Below, piece by piece: positions 34,547-43,271 of a DNA stretch of 64,000 nt. Positions within the stretch are counted from its first letter, which is position 1, and every line of letters begins with the position of its first letter. Origin of the DNA: an uncultured Paenibacillus sp. (GTDB lineage: Bacteria; Bacillota; Bacilli; Paenibacillales; Paenibacillaceae); NCBI GenBank assembly GCA_937895345.1, contig CALAWP010000061.1, positions 1 through 64,000 on the forward strand. Reading direction: 5' to 3'. Below the pieces are notes generated by a model. That model was given only the letters and a program-made list of their open reading frames with translations, was not told where the DNA came from and made no database searches. A program made the translations under genes and the position numbers.

Positions 34547-35389
34547 ATGCGCGAATCAACTTCTCTCCATCTTGCGATCGCGTCTCTGCAGAACGAACGG
34601 GTTAAGCTGTGGGCGTCTCTGCTCGACAAAAAACATCGCGACCGCAGCGGGCTGTTTATTATTGAAGGCATTCATCTCATTCAGGAGGCTGTCCGCTTCG
34701 GCGCCGACGTGAAGACGATCGTTTACGACGAGACAAGAGGCGTCCCCTCCGAGCTGCAAGCGATGGCGGAGGCTGCTCCTCCGGCCGCCGAATGGGTGCG
34801 GGCCTCCAAGCCCGTCATGGCCAAATGTACGGGAACGGATACGCCGCCTCCCGTCTTTGCCGTCGTGTCCAAGCTTGCGCCCGTCCGGGACAAGCTGTAC
34901 GGCGGCGGCTGCCTCGTCGTCGTGCTGGACGGCGTGCGCGACCCCGGCAACGCCGGCACCATTATTCGCAGCGCCGACGCGTTCGGGGCGGACGCCGTCA
35001 TTCTCGGCAAAGGCTCCGTCGATCTGTACAATCCGAAGACGGTCCGCTCGACGATGGGCTCGCTGTTCCACTTGCCGATTATCGAAGCGGAATTGACGGA
35101 GCTGCTGCCGGAAGCGCGGTCGCGCGGCGTCAAGCTGATCGGCACGAGTCTGCAGGCGGATTACCGCTGCGACGGCTACGACTGGACGCAGCCGACCTGG
35201 CTGCTGATGGGCAGCGAAGGGGACGGCTTGTCGCCCGCCGTCCGCGCCATGGTCGACGAGTCGGTCATCATCCCGATGCCGGGCCGCTCGGAATCGCTGA
35301 ACGTAGCGATGGCCGCCACGGTGCTGCTGTACGAGGCGCAGCGGCAGCGGGATTATCCACCCCAAATTAATACATCCCAGAGCAATTAA
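34547..35389 (+). CDS. SpoU/TrmH-family RNA 2'-O-methyltransferase
   Basis: 280 residues. An N-terminal L30e-like substrate-binding part (IASLQNERVKLWASLLDKKH ... GLFIIEGIHLIQEA) and a C-terminal SPOUT knot with the three motifs NAGTIIRSADAFGADAVILG, LLMGSEGDGLSP and IPMPGRSESLNVAMAATVLL. The protein methylates ribose in rRNA or tRNA using S-adenosylmethionine; the exact position is unknown. The ribosome site is weak (GGAAGGA 16 bases upstream). It is the last GC-rich gene before the AT-rich island. Confidence 0.88.
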   Translation: MRESTSLHLAIASLQNERVKLWASLLDKKHRDRSGLFIIEGIHLIQEAVRFGADVKTIVYDETRGVPSELQAMAEAAPPAAEWVRASKPVMAKCTGTDTPPPVFAVVSKLAPVRDKLYGGGCLVVVLDGVRDPGNAGTIIRSADAFGADAVILGKGSVDLYNPKTVRSTMGSLFHLPIIEAELTELLPEARSRGVKLIGTSLQADYRCDGYDWTQPTWLLMGSEGDGLSPAVRAMVDESVIIPMPGRSESLNVAMAATVLLYEAQRQRDYPPQINTSQSN

Positions 35390-36262
35390 TCTTCTCGACT
35401 CGCCGCAAATAAAGTCATCTCAGTTCAGTGTATCCTCAGTCTATTTCCCGATCCTCAGCAGGGCATATAACAGAGGAGAACAGCAGAGTGGATGCATAGA
35501 CAATTCAGGCGAAATAGCCAAGCCAGCAATGGCAAGGGAAGTGCAGGATTAAATAGGGTGGGGAAATGGGGAATAGGTTTCCCCTTATCCCCTCCTTTGT
35601 TTAATCCTTGCCCGTTTAACTTTAATCTCATTTCCCAGGCTCGCCCTAACCCCAATCCCCTAGAATTTCCCTGTTTTCCGTTACGACTTTTATCCTCTCA
35701 GTATTTTTCAGAAAAACAGAGACAAGCGGGGCAATGCAGGAGTGGTTCAGGTTTGTGGTGAATAAATTTGGGATGGACGAGCGAGATGACTTTTTTCGGG
35801 TCAGATAGTAGCCTGGTGGGGGATCGCTGAGAGCAATAATTTTAGAGGTTGTTTTTTCATGAAATCTAAGAAGAAACGGGTTATGAAGCAGAAATCGTCT
35901 ATGAGTTAGGTTACATCGAGGAGCATAAGAACAAAAATAAGTTTATGCATTGCTCTTACTGTTTCATAGCGAAAATTTAAAAAAGTTCAGTTCTACTCCT
36001 GGCAATACAATGCTTAGTAACAGCGAAAAGGAACTAGACATGTTGGTTAAATGGCTGACATTGGACGAAGCATTGAATGTTTTGATTTGCTCGGTTAACA
36101 GTTGTGATGATTATTCAACTAAATTTGTGATGCTCCGAAATCAAACCATACTTGAATATGCAGTTAGCCTGTTATGAATTTATTGCGACGAGTAGATCAT
36201 TCATGTGGAAATGTGTTGATTTAACGAATTGGTGTTGAGGTGAGACTACGGTCGAAATTTCA
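35390..36262. other. AT-rich stretch with no supported intact gene
   Basis: Base composition drops sharply at the end of the methyltransferase gene. Between 35390 and 35850 I see no gene. At 35880-36000 a frame reading EAEIVYELGYIEEHKNKNKF is coherent for about 30 residues without a start, and at 36010-36177 a 55-residue frame (MLSNSEKELDMLVKWLTLDE) is open without a ribosome site. Both look like gene fragments. Confidence 0.5.
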
Positions 36263-36913
36263 ATGAAAGAACTTGAAGAAGTAGGCTACATCAAACATAA
36301 TATACCTGGCCTGATTAAAAAAGATCTTATAGCTATAGCTGAGCAAATCGGTATACCTGTTAAAACTAGGTTTGGGGCGGAAGTTATTGATCGCCTCTCT
36401 CCTAAAGAAAAGAAAGATGCACATAATAATTCGCTGAGTAGAATTTACGGGCTAAATAGCTTTCCTCTTCATACTGATACCGCTTATTTTAAAATACCTG
36501 TTAGATACATATTATTATATTCGATCAATCCAGGCACTGGAGATAGACCTACGTATTTTTATGATGCATAAAATCTATATCAATCATGATGAAGAGTTCC
36601 GATTTGAATTAACCAAAGTGCTATTCAAGGTTATTAATGGAAGGTACAGTTTTTAACAACCATATATACTTGCCATCAAAGTAAACACTACTATAGATTA
36701 GATAGAGATTGCATGAAAGCAACATCACGAGCGGGAGTGGAATTACTAACTAAAATTGATAATTTTATTTGTCCAAGTGATATTCAGAAAGTGAAATGGA
36801 ACTTCGGAGATCTTTTGATCTTGGACAATTGGAGATTTTTACATGGAAGAGGAGAAAGTAACATGATAAATACTGACAGGTTACTACTCAGAATCTCGAT
36901 TAAGGAGAGATAG
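36263..36913 (+). pseudogene. TauD/TfdA-like dioxygenase, frameshifted
   Basis: Remnant of an Fe(II)/2-oxoglutarate dioxygenase of the TauD/clavaminate-synthase type. The N-terminal part (to 36571) carries FPLHTDTAYFKIPVRYILLY with the His-x-Asp iron ligands and stops at a TAA. The next segment reads on in another frame from 36573 (IYINHDEEFRFELTKVLFKV, NGRYSF). From about 36650 the first frame resumes through HYYRLDRDCM and DNWRFLHGRG...RLLLRI, the second His ligand and the oxoglutarate-binding Arg. Both shifts fall in short A or T runs. A GAGGTGAG ribosome site at 36236 is followed by ACG rather than ATG, another sign of decay. Could also be sequencing error in homopolymers. Confidence 0.7.
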
Positions 36914-36915
36914 TT

Positions 36916-37790
36916 ATGGGAATTGAATATTTGGATCTATACAACAAATCAAAGCTTTTTATTGATAAGGGAATATCTAAGAGAAACGAAACCGACATGT
37001 CGGAATTTTTGCTATGGGCCAGTTTATCTTTGGAACTATTAGGAAAGGCCACACTGGCATTTATTCATCCATCAATGGTAGTAGATCCAAACGAATCCCA
37101 AAGGATTATTAGTCGCATGTGGCTACAGGAAGCATGATGATTTCAAAACGATTCAAGCAAAAACAATTTTTGAACGACTACATGTAAATCTGTCAATTCC
37201 AAAGTTTGATCATAAGAAAAAGGAGTTTTGCATGTCGTTAGCGCAAATAAAAGAAATGCAGAACTACACTCGGGATTGCTACCTTTTGATGGGCTTAGGC
37301 TAGATTTAATCCTACCTCGTTTTTGGGAGATCTGTGTGATTCTACTTGAGTTTCAAGAGAAAAAATTAGAAGAATGGATAGGGTATGATGAAACAATACG
37401 AGCTTCGAAAATTATTGAAGATCATTCGGCTATACTTAAAACCGTTGTTGAATCGAGAGTGGAAGCATGCCGATATAAGTACAGTGAAAAGTACAGGCTC
37501 GACCAACCACATATTACTTATGACGTATATGATGATGAGGCGGAATTGATAACTTGCCCATCATGCAATAATGTTGCTTTAGCATACGGAGAACTCAATG
37601 ATAAATAGTACGAGGGAGAAAGCGCAGATAACCCATGGCATTCGGTGTACTCTTATGTCTATGATATTACAGAAGTTCATGGTAGATACTGTGATTTGAA
37701 GTTAATTGGCTATGAAGAATGGAATTTGTAATAGAAGATCCTGTTTTTTCAAAGACTGTCGAAGATGAGCCAGACTATGATTACGATTAA
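36916..37790 (+). pseudogene. Decayed unknown gene, helical N-terminus and zinc-ribbon tail
   Basis: Four pieces in different frames join into one protein of about 290 residues: 36916-37120 (FLLWASLSLELLGKATLAFI), 37120-37240 (YRKHDDFKTIQAKTIFERLH ... KKEFCMSLAQI), 37240-37605 (RNAELHSGLLPFDGLRLDLI ... LITCPSCNNVALAYGE) and 37650-37790 (HGRYCDLKLIGYEEW, then EFVIEDPVFSKTVEDEPDYD). The helical N-terminus recalls HEPN-type proteins and the CPSC...YC pattern a zinc ribbon, but I cannot name it. AAGGAGAG before 36916, two bases after the dioxygenase remnant, shows they were an operon. Ends overlapping the convergent gene by four bases. Confidence 0.6.
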
Positions 37791-38338
37791 CCGAACCACT
37801 GACGAATCTGTCTTAGCAGCGGCTTCATCACTTCGGCGCTTGCCCATCGGATGGCCGGACCTACCGCATGCCTCCACCCCCATCTCAGCGGATAATAGAC
37901 GAGATAGCGCCATAACCATCCAATCATCCGCAGCAGCCAAGCCAGTACAATGCCGGTATAACGAGCTACCGGAACGGCGATTTCCCTCCATATCCAGCGC
38001 AGGCCGTGATGCCAGATGAAGCGCAGCGGAATATAGATGCCGTATTTCAGGACCGGATACAGGATCCACTTCCAACCGAATTCGAAAGCCGGCCGTAAAG
38101 CAAACCTCCACAGCCAATTCAGCGGACCGACGAAAAGCTTGACGACGGGTGCTACGATATATTTGAAGAACGCCAGCACGGCGGGAAACAGCACTTTTCG
38201 AAAAAGCCAGTCCACCACCGGGGATACCACTCGATCCAATGCCAGGCTTAGCAGACGAATTAACAGATAAAAAGGAAAATAGACGGCGAACGCGATGCCG
38301 CGGAGCACGTATAATGCTGCTCTTTTGAACGTTTTCAT
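37787..38338 (-). CDS. Trp-rich membrane protein of unknown function
   Basis: 183 residues, extremely rich in Trp, Arg, Leu, Pro and Tyr. It is built of similar 15-25 residue segments such as YPLRWGWRHAVGPAIRW and KYGIYIPLRFIWHHGLRW, alternating hydrophobic stretches with RW or WR pairs. The first 65 residues are two strong hydrophobic helices. It is probably membrane-bound or membrane-surface associated. I do not recognise the family. GC-rich like the main chromosome, so it belongs to the host backbone on the far side of the island. Confidence 0.65.
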   Translation of the reverse strand: MKTFKRAALYVLRGIAFAVYFPFYLLIRLLSLALDRVVSPVVDWLFRKVLFPAVLAFFKYIVAPVVKLFVGPLNWLWRFALRPAFEFGWKWILYPVLKYGIYIPLRFIWHHGLRWIWREIAVPVARYTGIVLAWLLRMIGWLWRYLVYYPLRWGWRHAVGPAIRWASAEVMKPLLRQIRQWFG

Positions 38339-38574
38339 CTTGTCGTTCCTCCCCTTGCCCTCAATGCGGCGGCTAACTTCTTTTACTTATACTGCCTGCC
38401 GCTGGAAATGGTTTCGTCCTTGCTTGAATCGTTCGGCCGCACGGAGAATAAGGCGCCGCGAAGCCGACCGCATGGCCGTCCGCCTCGTTATTCAAATCGG
38501 TCCGTCCGCCGCCGATATAAGGACTATACAGAGGAATCCGCATCATGCCCATCTATTCTACCCGGAGGCTTATC

Positions 38575-40360
38575 ATGACCGATATGAACTTTCAGGTTAA
38601 TCTTCAAGGCATTATCGATTTGCTGTCCAATCATTTGTATTCCGACCCCGGCGTATTCGTACGGGAGCTGCTGCAGAACGGCGTCGACGCCATTACGGCG
38701 CGCCAGAGGCTGGGGCACGCCTTCGACGCCCGAATCACGGCCGAGCTGTTCCCGTCGTCCCATACGATCGCGTTTCAGGACAACGGCTGCGGCTTGACGG
38801 AAAAGGATATCGAGCAATTTCTGGCGCGTATCGGCAGCACCGCCAAAAAGGAGGAGCTGGACGCGGGCGACGATTATATCGGGCAGTTCGGCGTCGGCCT
38901 GCTGTCCTGCTTCGTCGTCAGCGACGAGATCGTGCTCATTACCCGATCTGCGTTGGAGGGCGATTCGCTCGAATGGCGCGGCCGGCCGGCCGGGACCTTA
39001 TACGATCCGCAAATTGCGGCACGACGCCGCGATCGGCACGACCGTCTATTTGAAAGCGAAGCCGGATTTCGAGGAATATTTCGAGTACTACCGGCTGCAG
39101 GAGCTGATGACGGGGTACGGACGGTTTTTGGCGACGCCAATATATTTGAAGGAAGACGATTACGAGCAGCGGATTAACGAATCGCTGCCGCCGTGGAAGA
39201 TGGACAAGGATGCGGCCATGGCCTATGTCGAAAATGCTTCCTACCAAAAGCCGATGGACATCATCCCGCTTCGCTCGACGCTTGGCGGCGTCGAGGGGAT
39301 CGCCTGCGTTTTGCCCTACGCCGTCAGTCTGCACGACGAGAAGAAGTATCACGTTTATTTGAAACATATGCTGCTGTCCGACAAAATGAGCGGCATTCTC
39401 CCTCCGTGGGCTTTTTTCGTCCATGCGATCGTCAATACGGACAGCTTGAAGCCGACGGCTTCCCGCGAGGCGTTCCAGGAAAACGATTTGTTCTATAACG
39501 TGCGGGACGAGCTGGGCGAATGCATCAAGCAATATATGATTTCGCTGTCCGAGCGGGATCCCGGCTTGTTCCGAAAAATTATTCTCGTCCATTACAAATC
39601 GATCAAAGCGATGGCGGTGGAGGACGACGAATTATACAAGCTGTTTATTATGCATCTGCGCTTCGAAACGTCGTACGGCGATCTGGAGATGGGCGAGATC
39701 GTCAAGTCGCACGGCAAAATTTATGTCGCCTCGACGCTGGACGAGTTCCGGCAGATCGCCAGAGTGGCCAAGTCGCAGGACATGATGGTCATTAACGGCG
39801 GTTATGTGCACGATTTCGAGCTGGCGCGCAAGCTGCCCGAGGCGGCCGAGGACGCGCAGATCGCGGTGCTCGATATTGTGGAATTCGCGTCGCGGTTCGA
39901 GCAGCTGCAAGGAGCGGATGCGGCGGAGGCGCAGCCTTTCATCGAGCTGTCCGACCGGCTGCTGCACGATTACAGGTGCAAATCGCTTATCAGGTGGTTC
40001 GAGCCCGCGGACATCCCGGCCATGTACAACACGAATCAGGAAGTGAACTTCTTCAAGCTGGCGGAAGACAGCGAGAAGGAAGCGGGGCCGCTGTTGGCCG
40101 ATCTGGTCAAGCTGGTTCGGACGGAGCTGTACGACGAGCCTTACGCCCGGCTGTGCTACAACTACAACAATCCGATCGTCCGCAAAGCGGTCGCCTCGGG
40201 CGATCCGGAATTGCAAAAAATATGCATCGAGCTGTTTTACACGCAATCGCTGCTGATGGGCAACCATCCGCTGAACGCCGAAGAATTGAAGCTGATGAAC
40301 GATTCGCTGATGCGGTTCATGAACTACGGCTTGAACGGGACGGCGGTGAACGGGGAATGA
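38575..40360 (+). pseudogene. HSP90-family chaperone paralogue, one-base frameshift
   Basis: Joining two frames gives about 594 residues of an HtpG-like protein. Part one (38575 to about 39000) has the GHKL ATPase: LYSDPGVFVRELLQNGVDAI, FQDNGCGLTEKDIEQFLARIG and YIGQFGVGLLSCF. Part two (from about 39000) has the middle domain with NTDSLKPTASREAFQENDLF and a C-terminal region. An extra T near 38998-39000 (ACCTTATACG in place of ACCTATACG) causes the shift; both halves keep good coding sequence, so the lesion is recent, or a sequencing error. GGAGG precedes the ATG at 38575. The C-terminus differs from that of classical HtpG and lacks the eukaryotic MEEVD. The stop overlaps the next start as ATGA. 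Confidence 0.75.
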
Positions 40361-41415
40361 AGCAGCGTTACGACGAGCTGAACCGGCAGGCGTGGGGCAT
40401 GCCGGACGGCAAAGGGAAGCTGGCCTTGCTGGAGGAAGCGATCCGCATTGCGGATGTGTATTTGACGAAGGACGACGCTTACGAGGCGCGGATGACCTAT
40501 TCGTCGGCCGCGCTGGAGTCCGGCTTCCCGGAGCGGCTGCTCGTCTCCTTCGCCTGGTGCCTTGCCCGGTTCGAGCAGCATCCGGAGGAGCATTCGTCTT
40601 TTACGATACTGTGGCATTACAAGTGGGTGCTGCATCAGGTTTGGCGGCTTCCGCAGCTCAGCTTGAAGCAAATCGACGGCCTGTTCGACGATTTCAAGGC
40701 CAAATGCCAGCAATACGGCTTCTCGCTTCGCCCTTACTATCAGCAGATGTTAAGCTACAAGCAGGCGCAAGGCAACATGGAGGAAGCGGTTCATTACTAC
40801 AAGCTGTGGAAAAAGACGCCCCGAGACGGACTGTCGGATTGCAGGGCATGCGAGCAAAACCAGTTCGGCGAATATTATTTCAAGCGGAATCAGTTCAAGC
40901 GGGGAATGGGAGCGATGAAGCCGATTCTCGAAGGCAAGCTGCAATGCCGCTCCGTGCCGCAAAATACGTACAGCCAAATTATTTTGCCCCTGCTGCAGCT
41001 GGGCGAGTACGAAGAAGCGGTCCGGATTGCCCGCAAGGCGTTTCGCAAAATCGAAGGACCCTCGTATTTATACGAATACGGTATTTTCCTCGCCTTCTTT
41101 GCCGTGACGGATATGGAAAAGGCGGTCAAGCTGTATGAGCGGACAATTCGTCTGGGCTTGGCATGCAGGATGCCGTGGGACCGGTTCCATTACTTGCTGG
41201 CGGTGAAGCTGTTTCTCGGAGAATGGAACCGCACCAAGCGCAGGCGCAAGCTGGCGGAATCCGAGCGCGTGACGCCGGAATGGCTGGACCGGGAGGTTCG
41301 CTCGATCGCCGCAGCTTTTGACGAGCGCAACGGCAATGCGTATGTAACCGAATGGATCGGGCAACAGCAAAGAGTGATGACCAAGCTGGCCGCCGCCTAT
41401 CGGAAAGAAGCTTAA
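40357..41415 (+). CDS. Helical-repeat partner of the HSP90 paralogue
   Basis: 352 residues, almost entirely helical, with TPR-like hairpins such as LPLLQLGEYEEAVRIARKAF and YEYGIFLAFFAVTDMEKAVKLY. No catalytic motif. The start overlaps the HSP90-like stop (ATGA), so the two are translationally coupled and probably act together; in eukaryotes TPR proteins are HSP90 co-chaperones, but that parallel is only suggestive. The open frame reaches back to 39976 inside the chaperone gene; that part is a shadow. Confidence 0.72.
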   Translation: MKQRYDELNRQAWGMPDGKGKLALLEEAIRIADVYLTKDDAYEARMTYSSAALESGFPERLLVSFAWCLARFEQHPEEHSSFTILWHYKWVLHQVWRLPQLSLKQIDGLFDDFKAKCQQYGFSLRPYYQQMLSYKQAQGNMEEAVHYYKLWKKTPRDGLSDCRACEQNQFGEYYFKRNQFKRGMGAMKPILEGKLQCRSVPQNTYSQIILPLLQLGEYEEAVRIARKAFRKIEGPSYLYEYGIFLAFFAVTDMEKAVKLYERTIRLGLACRMPWDRFHYLLAVKLFLGEWNRTKRRRKLAESERVTPEWLDREVRSIAAAFDERNGNAYVTEWIGQQQRVMTKLAAAYRKEA

Positions 41416-41430
41416 TCGAAACATAAAGAG

Positions 41431-41472
41431 GGCAGTCCCTCAGGCGCCGATGCCCCCGAGAGACTGCCTTTT
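41431..41472. terminator. Bidirectional terminator
   Basis: GGCAGTCCCTC at 41431-41441 pairs with GAGAGACTGCC at 41458-41468, followed by TTTT on the plus strand and preceded by an A-rich run that gives T on the minus strand. It serves the convergent genes on both sides. Confidence 0.75.
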
Positions 41473-41495
41473 GACGTGCTTGTCGTGCTTGTCTG

Positions 41496-41915
41496 CTACC
41501 AGAAACCGCCTCCGAAGCCTCCGCCGAAGCCTCCGTAACCGCCTCCGTAACCGCCGAATCCGCCGCAGCCGCAGCCGCCGCAGCTTCCGCATTGTTTACA
41601 GCATCCGCCTCCGTAGCCGCCAAAGCCGAATCCGAAAGGAACGATAAACAATGCGGCGATAAACGCCAGTGCTATGGCGATGCCGAAGCCGAAGAAGGAT
41701 ACGTTCGCTTTACGGGATCTCCGCTTGCGGCTGTACCGTTTTTTCACTTTGTTGTAGGTCGGACCCGAGCCTCGGCTCACGCTGGAGAAATATACGCGCC
41801 CGTTCCGGATCGCTTTGATTTTGCCGCAAAAGCGCGACCCGTCGTTCAGCCGGGCGCACACGGTTCTTCCGATATAGGACTGCAAGGAGGCCGCTGTGGG
41901 AGAAATACGTTGCAT
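41496..41915 (-). CDS. Small basic protein with one membrane segment and Gly/Cys-rich tail
   Basis: 139 residues in three parts. Residues 1-55 look like a small beta barrel (YIGRTVCARLNDGSRFCGKI), residues 55-72 are strongly basic (KKRYSRKRRSRK), residues 74-97 form one membrane helix, and the tail 98-139 is Gly, Tyr, Phe and Cys-rich (CCKQCGSCGGCGCGGFGGYG). GAGGTG precedes the ATG. Similar Gly-rich tails occur in spore-coat-like proteins; the function is not known. Confidence 0.65.
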   Translation of the reverse strand: MQRISPTAASLQSYIGRTVCARLNDGSRFCGKIKAIRNGRVYFSSVSRGSGPTYNKVKKRYSRKRRSRKANVSFFGFGIAIALAFIAALFIVPFGFGFGGYGGGCCKQCGSCGGCGCGGFGGYGGGYGGFGGGFGGGFW

Positions 41916-42063
41916 ACCAACACCTCGCTTTCCTAAGGGAATCTATTTAGTATATTCGGAAGCGCCGTTCATAGATTGGATGAATTGCGGGGAGGATTCG
42001 CCAAGACATGCGTGCGAGGCGCCGCGTATGCTGTAGGAAAGGACGAACGGGAGCGGATGGAAG

Positions 42064-42489
42064 ATGCCATGCTGGGGCAAGGGGGTTAAGATCGTCCGAA
42101 ACGAAGGGACGATTATTTTCGGCAATGTCGACAAAATGTCTCTCGCTTTGAATGAAACCGAGACGGGCGGATCGGGAACCGAGATGACGGGTGAGGTCGA
42201 GACGGTCAACGGCCGGCCGGCCGGCGGCAATTCGTCCGGGTCCGGCGGCTCGCGGGGGCGCGGCGGCAAGCGCCGCAAGCGCGAACGGAACCGGCGGGAC
42301 GGAAGCCGCCGGGAGCGCCGCAGCCGGGGACAACGCGGTGGAGGCTGCCGTTGCGGGAAGCGACGGGGCTGCGGCCGCTGCTGCGGCGGCGGGTGCAAAC
42401 GAAAATGCGGCTGCCCATACGGGAAATGCGGATCGACTGCTGATTGCCGGCCCCAATGGTATCGCAAAGTATGGGAGTGGCTTTTTTAA
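42064..42489 (+). CDS. Small protein with low-complexity tail, frame uncertain
   Basis: 141 residues as annotated. Residues 1-55 (VKIVRNEGTIIFGNVDKMSL ... GEVETVNGRP) look like a genuine folded domain, reminiscent of small GerPF-like spore proteins. The tail is Arg/Gly/Cys-rich (RCGKRRGCGRCCGGGCKRKC). The next frame over the same DNA is open from 42191 to 42523 and encodes an Ala-rich sequence ending LLIAGPNGIAKYGSGFFKKE, which has more ordinary codons. A frameshift between the two is possible. Precedes the TetR operator. Confidence 0.4.
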   Translation: MPCWGKGVKIVRNEGTIIFGNVDKMSLALNETETGGSGTEMTGEVETVNGRPAGGNSSGSGGSRGRGGKRRKRERNRRDGSRRERRSRGQRGGGCRCGKRRGCGRCCGGGCKRKCGCPYGKCGSTADCRPQWYRKVWEWLF

Positions 42490-42527
42490 AAAAGAGATTG
42501 CATCAATATACTTTTTGTGGTAATTTG

Positions 42528-42545
42528 TGAATGAACGTTCATTCA
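42528..42545. promoter_or_regulatory. TetR operator palindrome
   Basis: TGAATGAACGTTCATTCA is a perfect 18-base palindrome of the type bound by TetR/AcrR proteins that control fatty-acid or drug-response genes. It lies 33 bases before the TetR gene, so autoregulation is very likely. Confidence 0.8.
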
Positions 42546-42578
42546 TAATCGAAGACGGCGTAAAAAGGAGAAGGTGAC

Positions 42579-43211
42579 ATGTCGACGCAAGGGAAACGGC
42601 TGATTCAACAAATCGACGAAGGATTTCAAATGGCGGTTACCGATTATGCCGTCAGGCAAATTTTGCTGCATGCGATCGAAATCTTTTCCCGGAAAGGATA
42701 CGCCGGGGCCAAAATTAAGGACATCGCCGCCAGCGCGGGCTTTAGCCAAGGTTATATTTATAACTACTTCAAATCGAAGGACGATATTTTCGTCAAGATC
42801 GTCGAGCTTGCCGCGGACGGGGCGGCCAACTCCGTGGCGAGCGCCTCGCGGCTGGAAGGAACGGCGCTGCAAAAAATGACGTGGCTGACGGAAGCGCTGT
42901 TGTCCGCCGAAAGTTTGGCGATGCAGCATTGGCGGTTAATCCAACTGCAATCTCTGACGACCGAAAGCCTTCCCGAAGAGGCGAAGCGGATTGCTTTGGA
43001 AAGGAAAGCGGAGCCGGTCCGGCTTCTTATCCCGCTAATTGAGCAAGGCCAGAGAGAAGGCGAGATTCGGGAAGACGACCCGCTGATGCTGGCCATTACG
43101 TATTTTTCCATCGTTCAGGGGCTGGGAATATCCCGGGCGCAAGCTTCGGCCGGGCTGCCTTTTCCGTCGGCGGAAGTCGTGCTGCGATTTATGACGAAGC
43201 AGCAGGCTTGA
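42579..43211 (+). CDS. TetR/AcrR-family regulator
   Basis: 210 residues. Helix-turn-helix at about 30-75 (IFSRKGYAGAKIKDIAASAGFSQGYIYNYFKSKDDIF), preceded by an unusual 27-residue leader. The C-terminal ligand domain is variable, so the effector is unknown. AAAAAGGAG precedes the ATG. It likely represses itself and the alpha/beta hydrolase gene 60 bases downstream through the palindrome at 42528. Confidence 0.9.
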   Translation: MSTQGKRLIQQIDEGFQMAVTDYAVRQILLHAIEIFSRKGYAGAKIKDIAASAGFSQGYIYNYFKSKDDIFVKIVELAADGAANSVASASRLEGTALQKMTWLTEALLSAESLAMQHWRLIQLQSLTTESLPEEAKRIALERKAEPVRLLIPLIEQGQREGEIREDDPLMLAITYFSIVQGLGISRAQASAGLPFPSAEVVLRFMTKQQA

Positions 43212-43271
43212 CAGGAAGCGGATTTATGAACTTATGAAGGCGCATTCAAATGCAAAGGGGAGACGGCATAC

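Noticed and set aside
35455..35761. Small open frames at the start of the AT-rich island
   Set aside because: No ribosome site, Pro/Asn-rich low-complexity products on both strands, no similarity recognised.
38990..39020. Programmed frameshift in the HSP90 paralogue
   Set aside because: No slippery heptamer or downstream structure typical of recoding is visible around ACCTTATACG; a one-base insertion or read error is simpler.
39976..40356. Longer start for the helical-repeat protein
   Set aside because: The upstream part is an off-frame reading of the chaperone gene; the ATGA overlap at 40357 is a natural start.
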